In this document: in pieces, positions 1-6,392 of the stretch
Numbering within the stretch: position 1 is the first letter of the stretch
Layout: the number at the start of each line of letters is the position of its first letter
Origin: Desulfobulbaceae bacterium UBA2262
GTDB lineage: Bacteria; Desulfobacterota; Desulfobulbia; Desulfobulbales; Desulfurivibrionaceae
Direction of reading: 5' to 3'
Length of the DNA stretch: 6,992 nucleotides
NCBI GenBank assembly: GCA_002347185.1
Contig: DDXK01000043.1
Coordinates: 3,146 to 10,137, forward strand
Notes under the pieces: generated by a model
What the model was told of the DNA's origin: nothing
What the model saw: the letters and a program-made list of their open reading frames with translations, nothing else
Databases searched by the model: none
Position numbers and translations under genes: made by a program

Positions 1-1167
1 GCTCAGACCGGCACCGGCAAGACCGCAGCCTTCCTCATCACCATCTTCACCCGCCTGCTCCGCACCACCCCGCCGGGCAAACGACGGCACGGAACGCCCA
101 GGGCCCTGATCCTGGCGCCGACCCGCGAACTGGTCCTGCAGATCGTCGAGGACGCCCGCGAACTCACCAAATACTGCTCGGTCACCACGGTGGCCATCCT
201 GGGCGGCATGGATTACCAGAAGCAGCAACGTCAGGTGACCGAACAGAATGTGGACATCATCGTGGCCACCCCCGGCCGCCTGCTCGACTTCAAGCGCCAG
301 CAGTATGTCCACCTCGACCAGGTGGAAGTGCTGGTCATCGACGAGGCGGATCGCATGCTGGACATGGGCTTCATCCCGGATGTGCGCCAGATCGTCCACT
401 CCACCCCCAACAAGGACAAGCGCCAGACCCTGCTCTTTTCCGCCACTCTTACCCCGCAGGTCATCAGCCTCGCCTCGCAATGGACCAGGGATCCGGTCAC
501 CGTGGACATCGAGCCGGAACAGGTGGTCACGGAAACGGTGGACCAACTGGTCTACCTGGTGACCAGCCGGGAAAAGTTCCCGCTGCTCTATAACATCATT
601 ACCCGACAGAACCTGGAACGGGTGATGATTTTCTGCAACCGCAAGGACGAAACCCGCTTTCTCGCCGAAAAACTTGGCCGCTACGACATCCAGTGCGCCA
701 TCCTCTCCGGCGACATCCCCCAGCAGACCCGCACCAGGACCCTGGAAAACTTCCGGGCCGGCAAGATCCGGGTGCTGGTGGCCACCGATGTGGCGGGCCG
801 CGGCATCCACGTGGATGGGGTAAGTCATGTGGTCAACTATACCCTGCCCATTGACCCGGAGGATTACGTGCACCGCATCGGCAGGACCGGCCGGGCCGGC
901 GCCACCGGGACCTCGGTGAGCTTTGCCGACGAGTCCGATTCCTTCCAGCTGCCGGACATCGAGGAATTCATCGGCAACAAACTTGCCTGCATTCACCCCG
1001 ATCCAGCCTGGCTGGAGGTTCCGCCGCCCAGCAGGCCGGCGAAAAAACGGGAGCCTTCACAGGAGGGCGAACGACGGCCCGGTCAGGGCGGCAAGCCCCG
1101 CTCCGGTGGCGGTCACCGCCGGCCAGGCGGCAGCGGCAGAAGGTCGCCCTCCAGACCGCGCTCGTAA
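1..1167 (+). CDS. rhlB: DEAD-box ATP-dependent RNA helicase, RhlB-like (5' end missing)
   Basis: The reading frame is open from base 1 and ends at TAA 1165-1167, leaving 388 visible residues. The gene starts before the window, so the N-terminus with the Q motif is missing (roughly 50 residues by comparison with the family). The core motifs are in order: motif I AQTGTGKT (1-24), Ia PTREL (118-132), the GG motif (202-207), TPGRLLD (268-288), DEAD (340-351), SAT (439-447), motif V ATDVAGRG (781-804) and motif VI HRIGRTGRAG (871-900). These show an ATP-driven RNA-duplex unwinder with both RecA-like lobes. The segment after motif VI (QLPDIEEFIG) resembles the matching part of E. coli RhlB, which works with RNase E in the RNA degradosome. 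The last ~45 residues are rich in Arg, Gly, Pro and Ser, as in RNA-binding helicase tails. RhlE or another DEAD-box subfamily remains possible; the helicase class is certain and the RhlB label is an inference. It is probably cotranscribed with the ABC-F gene 9 bases downstream. Confidence 0.93.
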   Translation, partial: AQTGTGKTAAFLITIFTRLLRTTPPGKRRHGTPRALILAPTRELVLQIVEDARELTKYCSVTTVAILGGMDYQKQQRQVTEQNVDIIVATPGRLLDFKRQQYVHLDQVEVLVIDEADRMLDMGFIPDVRQIVHSTPNKDKRQTLLFSATLTPQVISLASQWTRDPVTVDIEPEQVVTETVDQLVYLVTSREKFPLLYNIITRQNLERVMIFCNRKDETRFLAEKLGRYDIQCAILSGDIPQQTRTRTLENFRAGKIRVLVATDVAGRGIHVDGVSHVVNYTLPIDPEDYVHRIGRTGRAGATGTSVSFADESDSFQLPDIEEFIGNKLACIHPDPAWLEVPPPSRPAKKREPSQEGERRPGQGGKPRSGGGHRRPGGSGRRSPSRPRS

Positions 1168-1176
1168 GCCCAGGCC

Positions 1177-3081
1177 ATGGCCCTCCTCACCCTCAAGGAC
1201 CTCGCCTTAAGTTACGGCGGCCTGCCGCTTCTGGACGGCATCGAGCTGCAGATCGAGGCAGGAGAGCGCATCTGCCTGGTGGGCCGCAACGGGGAAGGCA
1301 AGTCCTCGCTGATGAAGGTTATCGCCGGAGAACTTGAGGCCGACCGGGGCGAAATCATCCGCCAGAAAGGGCTCAAGATCAGCCGCCTCAGCCAGGAGGT
1401 GCCCCGCTCCACCTCCGGCACCGTCTACGACGTGGTGGCCGCCGGCCTTGAAGCCCTGGCCGGCCTGCTCACCGCCTACCACAACGCCAGCCAGCGGCTC
1501 GCGCACGACCACTCCGAGACAGGCCTCTCCGCCCTGGCAAGAGCGCAGCAGACCCTGGAGGCGGCCAACGGCTGGCAGGCCAATCAACGGGTGGAAATGG
1601 TGCTCTCCCGCCTGGAACTGCCGGCGGATCAGCCCTTTGCCGAGCTTTCCGGCGGCCTCAAGCGCCGGGTTCTGCTGGCCCAGGCCCTGGTCAGCGAGCC
1701 TGATCTCCTCCTCCTGGACGAGCCCACCAACCATCTCGACATCGCGGCCATCACCTGGCTCGAGGAGTTTCTCCTCAATTTTCCCGGCACCCTCCTCTTT
1801 GTCACCCACGACCGGATGCTTCTGCAAAAACTGGCCACCCGCATCGTGGAGCTGGACCGGGGCCGCCTCTACAGTTGGCCAGGGAATTTCGCCACCTATC
1901 TCCGCCGCAAGGAAGAGCTCCTCGCCGCCGAGGAGTGTCAGCAGCATAAGTTCGACAGAAAGCTGGCCCAGGAAGAGGCCTGGATCCGCCAGGGCATCAA
2001 GGCCAGACGAACCAGAAACGAGGGACGGGTCCGCGCCCTCATGACCCTGCGCAAGGAGCGGGCGGCCAGGCGCCAGCAGACCGGCAGGGCCACCCTGCAG
2101 ATGCAGGAGGCACAAAGCTCCGGCCGGCTGGTGGCCGCGGCCGAAAATGTCTCTTTCTGCTACGGCGAAAAAACGGTCATCAAAAATTTCACCGCCACCG
2201 TGATGCGGGGAGACCGCATCGGCATCATCGGTCCCAACGGCGCGGGCAAGTCCACCCTGCTCAAACTCCTGCTCGGACAGCTCACCCCCCAGTCGGGAAG
2301 CGTCAGACTCGGCACCCGCATCGAATCCTGCTACTTCGACCAGAACCGGGAAGAGCTCGACCCGGGAAAAAGCGTGGCAGACAACGTGGCCGACGGCCAC
2401 GACAAGGTCATATTCAACGGCCAGCCGCGCCACATCATCGGCTACCTGCAGGACTTCCTCTTCAGCCCGGCCCGCTCCCGCTCGCCGGTCTCCATCCTCT
2501 CGGGCGGGGAAAAGAACCGGCTGCTCCTGGCCAAGCTCTTCACCCGGCCCTTCAACGTCCTGATCATGGACGAGCCCACCAACGACCTCGACGTGGAAAC
2601 CCTGGAGCTGCTCGAGGAGCTGCTCCTCGATTTCAAGGGCACCCTGCTCCTGGTCAGCCATGACCGGGCTTTCTTAAACAACGTGGTCACCAGCACCCTG
2701 GCTTTCGAAGGGGCGGGCAGGATTATCGAATACGCTGGCGGCTACGACGACTGGCTCAGTCAGCGGCAGGAGGCCGCCCCGGCCCATCCGGCCGCCAGGG
2801 CCGAGAAAAGCCCCAGGAAGGAACGGCCGAAAAAGGAAACGCCCCACAAGCTCTCTTACAAGGAAGAGCGGGAGCTGGAGACACTGCCCGGGCAGATTGA
2901 GGAGCTGGAAAAGGAACAGCAGAAGCTCTATACGCAGATGGCTGACCCGGGCACTTATCAGGGCGAGGGCACGGCGATCGCCACGGCCAAGGCGCGCTTG
3001 GAAGAAATCGAGCACTCCCTGGAAACCGCCTTTGCCCGCTGGGAGGAACTGGAAGCGCGCAAAGGCGCCGGTCCCCTCTGA
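1177..3081 (+). CDS. uup: ABC-F family ATPase, Uup type
   Basis: This complete 634-residue protein matches the usual Uup length of about 635. It has two ABC cassettes in one chain and no membrane segments, so it is a soluble ABC-F protein and not a transporter. Cassette 1 has Walker A GRNGEGKS (residues 36-43), signature LSGG (157-160), Walker B with D181/E182 and H-loop H211. Cassette 2 has Walker A GPNGAGKS (352-359), signature LSGG (441-444), Walker B D465/E466 and H495. All catalytic residues are present. The charged linker at about 250-300 includes AWIRQGIKARRTRNEGR, which is characteristic of Uup. After a Lys/Pro-rich hinge, a C-terminal coiled-coil domain starts near KLSYKEERELE (about 558-568); in E. 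coli Uup this domain binds DNA. Family members act on ribosomes and on branched DNA or transposon excision; which applies here is unknown. The ATG at 1177 aligns with the family N-terminus. Only a weak AGG lies 2 bases before it, so coupling to the helicase stop 9 bases upstream is likely. Position 40 of Walker A is Glu, where Ala, Ser or Thr is more usual. Confidence 0.95.
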   Translation: MALLTLKDLALSYGGLPLLDGIELQIEAGERICLVGRNGEGKSSLMKVIAGELEADRGEIIRQKGLKISRLSQEVPRSTSGTVYDVVAAGLEALAGLLTAYHNASQRLAHDHSETGLSALARAQQTLEAANGWQANQRVEMVLSRLELPADQPFAELSGGLKRRVLLAQALVSEPDLLLLDEPTNHLDIAAITWLEEFLLNFPGTLLFVTHDRMLLQKLATRIVELDRGRLYSWPGNFATYLRRKEELLAAEECQQHKFDRKLAQEEAWIRQGIKARRTRNEGRVRALMTLRKERAARRQQTGRATLQMQEAQSSGRLVAAAENVSFCYGEKTVIKNFTATVMRGDRIGIIGPNGAGKSTLLKLLLGQLTPQSGSVRLGTRIESCYFDQNREELDPGKSVADNVADGHDKVIFNGQPRHIIGYLQDFLFSPARSRSPVSILSGGEKNRLLLAKLFTRPFNVLIMDEPTNDLDVETLELLEELLLDFKGTLLLVSHDRAFLNNVVTSTLAFEGAGRIIEYAGGYDDWLSQRQEAAPAHPAARAEKSPRKERPKKETPHKLSYKEERELETLPGQIEELEKEQQKLYTQMADPGTYQGEGTAIATAKARLEEIEHSLETAFARWEELEARKGAGPL

Positions 3082-3130
3082 GGGGAGCCTGGCCAGAGCA
3101 GCACGCGCTTTCCCCATCCTTGCAACGTGC

Positions 3131-3134
3131 AGGA
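3131..3134 (+). promoter_or_regulatory. Ribosome binding site of folA
   Basis: AGGA lies six bases before the ATG at 3141. This spacing decides the start. An upstream in-frame TTG at 3120 would add seven residues not expected in dihydrofolate reductases and would place this site inside the gene. Confidence 0.65.
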
Positions 3135-3140
3135 AAAGCT

Positions 3141-3620
3141 ATGCCACAGTTGATTCTCATCGCCGCCATGGCGAAAAACAGGGTCATCGGCCGGGACGGC
3201 AGGATTCCCTGGCATATCCCCGAGGAACAGCAGCGCTTCAAGGCGATCACCATGGGCCACACCCTGCTCATGGGCCGCAGGACCTACGAGTCCATCGGCA
3301 GACCCCTGCCGGGCCGGCGAACCATTGTCATCTCCCGGCAGCACGACTATGCCGCGCCGGGCTGCCGGGTGGCCGCGAGCCTGGGCGAGGCGCTCTCCCT
3401 CTGCGCGCAGGAAGAAAAGGTCTTCATTGCCGGGGGCGGCGGACTCTATCAGGAGGCGTTGCCCCTGGCCGACGCGCTTATCCTCTCCGTCCTGGACCGC
3501 GAAATGGCCGGGGATGTTTTCTTCCCCGCATTCGAGCCCTCACATTTCCGGCAGATCGCGGCGGAACGGGTGGAGGGCCATGAGCCCTACACCTTCACCG
3601 TTTTCCAGCGCCTGCGCTGA
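3141..3620 (+). CDS. folA: Dihydrofolate reductase
   Basis: The protein has 159 residues, the same length as E. coli FolA. It reduces dihydrofolate to tetrahydrofolate with NADPH in the cytoplasm, supplying one-carbon carriers for thymidylate, purine and methionine synthesis; it is the trimethoprim target. The N-terminus has the IAAMAKNRVIG strand and loop (7-17), then PWHIPEE with the substrate-binding acid at E29. That position is Asp27 in E. coli and Glu in many other DHFRs, so the substitution is tolerated. The NADPH-binding segment MGRRTYESIGRPLPGR (44-59) and the GGGG-LY loop (98-103) match the family closely. The start at 3141 was chosen for its ribosome site and fit to the family N-terminus. 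The gene lies 59 bases after uup on the same strand with no clear promoter or terminator between, so readthrough from uup is likely. No thyA, a frequent partner, is in the window. Its stop is 7 bases from the stop of the convergent kinase gene. Confidence 0.97.
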   Translation: MPQLILIAAMAKNRVIGRDGRIPWHIPEEQQRFKAITMGHTLLMGRRTYESIGRPLPGRRTIVISRQHDYAAPGCRVAASLGEALSLCAQEEKVFIAGGGGLYQEALPLADALILSVLDREMAGDVFFPAFEPSHFRQIAAERVEGHEPYTFTVFQRLR

Positions 3621-3627
3621 AGCGCGC

Positions 3628-6279
3628 TCAGCCTTTTCCCAGAACCCGCCGCACGGCCTGGGCCACGTCGTCGATGAGCAACGGCTTGAGCAAAAACTCC
3701 CGAATCCCCAGAGCCTTTGCCTTTTCTTCGTTGATCACCTCGCTGAAGCCGGTGCAGAGGATGATGGGAATATCGGCCCGGATGGCAAGCAGCTGCCTGG
3801 TCAGCTCGGCACCGGTCAGCCCGGGCATGGCCATGTCGGTGAGAACCAGATCGAAGTCCCCTGGGGTATCGGCAAAAAGGCGCAGGGCTTCCCGACTGTC
3901 GCAAACCGTATCCACCGCATACCCCAATCCGGCCAGCATCCGGGCCAACACCCTGGCCAGCGATTCCTCGTCATCGACAATGAGTATCCTCCCGCGGCCC
4001 CGCGGCAGGGGCGCGGCCGCTGCCAGCACCTCCTCGCGGGCGCCTTTCCCCTGAATTGCCGGCAGGTAGACAAAAAAAGCACTGCCCCGGCCCGGCTCGC
4101 TCTCCACCCGAATCGTCCCGCCGCAGGCCTTGACGATGCCGTGCACCACAGAGAGGCCGAGGCCGGTGCCGTCCCCCTTCTCCTTGGTGGTGAAATAGGG
4201 GTCAAAGGCCTTGGCCGCCACCTCGGGGGTCATGCCGCAGCCGGAGTCGGCAACGACCAGCTCCAGGTAGTCGCCCGCGGAAAGGGTCCGACTCCGCACC
4301 AGGGCGTGCTCTTCGGCAAGGAGACGCGGCGCGAGGGAAACCCTGAGCAGCCCGCCCGTCTCGCGCATGGCGTGGTAGGCATTGGTGCAGAGATTCATGA
4401 TCACCTGATGGATCTGGGTAGGGTCGGCCAGCACCGCTCCGCAGCCGGCCGCGATCTCCTGGCGGATTTCGATATTGGCCGGGATGGAGGCGCGCAGCAG
4501 CTTCAGGGCCTCCTTGACGATAAGCCCGATCTCCACCGGTTGCGGTTCCTGCTCCGCCTGCCGGCTGAAGGCGAGGATCTGCCGCACCAGCTCCTTTGCG
4601 CGTTTTCCAGCCCTGATCACGTTTTCGAGATCACTGGCGATTTCGCTTGCGGCCGGCACCTTGTAGCTGGCCAGTTCGGCATAGCCGAGGACCGCGGAGA
4701 GGATATTGTTGAAATCATGGGCAATGCCACCGGCCAGGGCGCCCATGGCCTCCATCTTCTGGGTCTGTCGCACCTGTTCCTGCAGGCGGAGCCTTTCCTC
4801 CTCCGCACGCTTGCGGCCGCTGATGTCACGGGAGATGCAGAGAAAACCCAGAGCCTTGCCCTGATCGTCCTGCACCGGCGCGATGATGGTCTCACCCCAG
4901 AAGGTCTCTCCTCCCCGCCGGCGGTAGAGCATCTCCCGGGGAGGACGGGGGCGCCCCCCCGCCTCCGAAGCATCGCCCCCCGACAGCGCCTGGCGCCCCT
5001 CCTCTCCAGCGGAAAGCATGGTCATGGGCTGCCCGTCGAGCTCTGTGAACTCGTAGCCGAAGATCTCCAGGAAGGCCGGGTTCACCATGACAATCCTGCC
5101 CTCCTGGTCGGCGAAGAGTACCCCCTCGGGCAGGGCATGGAAGATGGCCTCGAATTCGGCGGTGGTCCGCCGGAGGGCGTCCTCGCCGCGCTTGCGCTCG
5201 ATGCCCAGGGCGATCTCGTCTGCCACCGCGGCCAGGGCCCGCAGAGCCATTTCCGAAAGAGGCTGCCGGGCAAAAAGGGCCATGACCCCCAGCAGCCTTC
5301 CCTCCACCAGCAGGGGGTGTCCGGCAAAGGCCACCATCCCCTCGCGCTCGACCCACTCCTGATCGGTGACCTGCGGATCGCCGACGATTCTGTTGGTCAG
5401 ATGCGCCTTTCTGGTTGCCGCGATGTTGCCGATCTTGGTGGCGCCGTTGATGGCAATGCGGCCGTGGGCGCCGTCAAGATGGGTGTAGAGGCCGGCGCTG
5501 GCCTGCAGGCGGAGATGGCCCTCCTCATCCTCGTCCACGACCCAGAGTCTGGCAAAGGCGGCAGAGAGCTCCCGGGCGATCGCCTCGCAACAGGGCTGCA
5601 GCATCTCGCGCAGGCTGCGGCCGCTGGTGAGGGCGACGCCCACGTCGGCGGCAAGCTTGAGCAGGGAAAGATGCTCGGCCATGGCGAGTTGGGCCTGCTG
5701 CCGCTCGCTGACATCCCGGACCACGGCCAACCGCAGGGGCCTGCCCCCGGAAGAAACAACGGCGCCGCGCACCTCCACGGCAAAAGGAGTGCCATCGGCG
5801 CGCCGATCCATCGATTCAATGGTCTGCTGGAGTTCCTCCACCCCGGCGACCAGAAACTTCCCGAAAAAGGAAAGATAGTCCGGATGCACCAGCTCGCGGC
5901 CATGCATGCCGACCAGCCGGTCGTGGGGGTAGCCATACATCCGGCAGGCCCGCTCATTGGCCTCGACGACGAGCCCGTTTTCAGAAAAAAGCAGGAAAGC
6001 GTCGTTGGCCGAGTCAAAGAGCCCCTGGTAACGTTGCGCCGATTCGGCCAGCGCGTCCGAGAAGTGCGACATGGAACGCTCATACCTGCGGAGGAGCAAA
6101 AAAAGGAAGAGGGAGGTGACGGCGATGAAAAGCCAGCCCTTGTAGGCCTGGAGGATGGTGAGGGCGGTGGCCCCGGAGGCGAGGCTGGCCAGGAAACGGT
6201 CGGAAAAATAGATCCAGAGCACCCCGAAGAGGAGGTAGGAGAGAAGAATATGCCAGATCGCCAGATTCCTTTTCAACAT
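3628..6279 (-). CDS. Membrane-bound hybrid sensor histidine kinase (2TM-PAS-GAF-PAS-HisKA-HATPase-REC)
   Basis: This complete protein has 883 residues. Two hydrophobic helices (about 8-26 and 47-63) are joined by a short loop of about 20 residues. There is no large periplasmic sensor and no obvious HAMP, so sensing is probably cytoplasmic or at the membrane. Domains in order are PAS 1 (about 82-193), GAF (about 205-362), PAS 2 (about 370-488, ending in the PAC-like ISRDISGRKRAEEE), a short coiled coil, HisKA with phospho-acceptor H521 in AHDFNN, and HATPase. The HATPase has N-box N629/N633, DSGCG (678-682), the PYFTTK F-box and GTGLGLS (704-710). The C-terminal receiver (about 764-880) has acidic D769/D770, phospho-acceptor D815, T843 and K865. 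Every catalytic residue is present, so it should autophosphorylate and pass phosphate to its own receiver. There is no HPt domain or separate response regulator in the window, so its signal and output partner are unknown. The ATG at 6279 is the first after an in-frame stop at 6306-6304. A G-rich stretch just upstream may serve as ribosome site. Confidence 0.95.
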   Translation of the reverse strand: MLKRNLAIWHILLSYLLFGVLWIYFSDRFLASLASGATALTILQAYKGWLFIAVTSLFLFLLLRRYERSMSHFSDALAESAQRYQGLFDSANDAFLLFSENGLVVEANERACRMYGYPHDRLVGMHGRELVHPDYLSFFGKFLVAGVEELQQTIESMDRRADGTPFAVEVRGAVVSSGGRPLRLAVVRDVSERQQAQLAMAEHLSLLKLAADVGVALTSGRSLREMLQPCCEAIARELSAAFARLWVVDEDEEGHLRLQASAGLYTHLDGAHGRIAINGATKIGNIAATRKAHLTNRIVGDPQVTDQEWVEREGMVAFAGHPLLVEGRLLGVMALFARQPLSEMALRALAAVADEIALGIERKRGEDALRRTTAEFEAIFHALPEGVLFADQEGRIVMVNPAFLEIFGYEFTELDGQPMTMLSAGEEGRQALSGGDASEAGGRPRPPREMLYRRRGGETFWGETIIAPVQDDQGKALGFLCISRDISGRKRAEEERLRLQEQVRQTQKMEAMGALAGGIAHDFNNILSAVLGYAELASYKVPAASEIASDLENVIRAGKRAKELVRQILAFSRQAEQEPQPVEIGLIVKEALKLLRASIPANIEIRQEIAAGCGAVLADPTQIHQVIMNLCTNAYHAMRETGGLLRVSLAPRLLAEEHALVRSRTLSAGDYLELVVADSGCGMTPEVAAKAFDPYFTTKEKGDGTGLGLSVVHGIVKACGGTIRVESEPGRGSAFFVYLPAIQGKGAREEVLAAAAPLPRGRGRILIVDDEESLARVLARMLAGLGYAVDTVCDSREALRLFADTPGDFDLVLTDMAMPGLTGAELTRQLLAIRADIPIILCTGFSEVINEEKAKALGIREFLLKPLLIDDVAQAVRRVLGKG

Positions 6280-6284
6280 GCCGG

Positions 6285-6291
6285 CCCCCCC
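6285..6291 (-). promoter_or_regulatory. G7 tract, probable ribosome binding region of the kinase gene
   Basis: A run of seven G on the minus strand ends 5 bases before the kinase ATG. It is not a standard AGGAGG, but it can pair partly with the anti-Shine-Dalgarno and is the only purine-rich stretch at the right distance. It is also a short homopolymer, so its length could vary. Confidence 0.4.
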
Positions 6292-6302
6292 GCCGTCCGG
6301 AC

Positions 6303-6331
6303 ATCATAGCACAAAGGTGGAGAGAGGTCAC
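6303..6331 (-). promoter_or_regulatory. Putative sigma70-type promoter of the kinase gene
   Basis: Read on the minus strand, TATGAT (6308-6303) matches the -10 consensus at 5 of 6 positions. GTGACC (6331-6326) matches the -35 consensus at 4 of 6, with a 17-base spacer. Transcription would start near 6297, giving a leader of about 18 bases. The -35 begins at the base next to the T tract of the ettA terminator, so the kinase gene would have its own promoter. It is a sequence match only, but position and spacing both fit. Confidence 0.6.
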
Positions 6332-6367
6332 AAAAAAACCGGCGGCGTCTCCGTGGACGCACGCCGG
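6332..6367 (-). terminator. Intrinsic terminator of ettA
   Basis: On the minus strand, CCGGCGTGCGTC (6367-6356) pairs with GACGCCGCCGG (6349-6339) in an 11-bp GC-rich stem with one bulged T and a six-base loop CACGGA. Seven T follow (6338-6332). It begins 25 bases after the ettA stop codon. Stem, loop and T tract all fit a Rho-independent terminator. On the plus strand the stem is followed only by CTTTCG, so strong bidirectional action is not expected. Confidence 0.92.
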
Positions 6368-6392
6368 CTTTCGCCCCGCCGCTCCCTGCGGA

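Noticed and set aside
1207..2661. A 484-codon minus-strand open frame antisense to uup
   Set aside because: It has the same cause: high GC third positions in uup keep the antisense frame open. The translation is low in complexity and has no domain, while the uup frame has a complete set of ABC motifs.
3072..3086. Perfect inverted repeat TCCCCT-CTG-AGGGGA over the uup stop codon as a terminator
   Set aside because: The stem is six bases with a three-base loop, and the bases after it (GCCTGGCC) contain no T tract. It is not a credible intrinsic terminator; uup and folA probably stay in one transcript.
3120..3140. TTG at 3120 as the folA start
   Set aside because: It would add seven residues not seen at the family N-terminus and would bury the AGGA ribosome site. 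ATG 3141 fits both length and spacing.
3325..6309. A 994-codon open frame on the plus strand antisense to the whole kinase gene
   Set aside because: Its first codon positions lie opposite the kinase third positions. A stop would need A at a kinase wobble base, which is rare in this GC-rich gene. The predicted protein has no recognisable domain, while the kinase shows all its motifs, so this is a compositional shadow.
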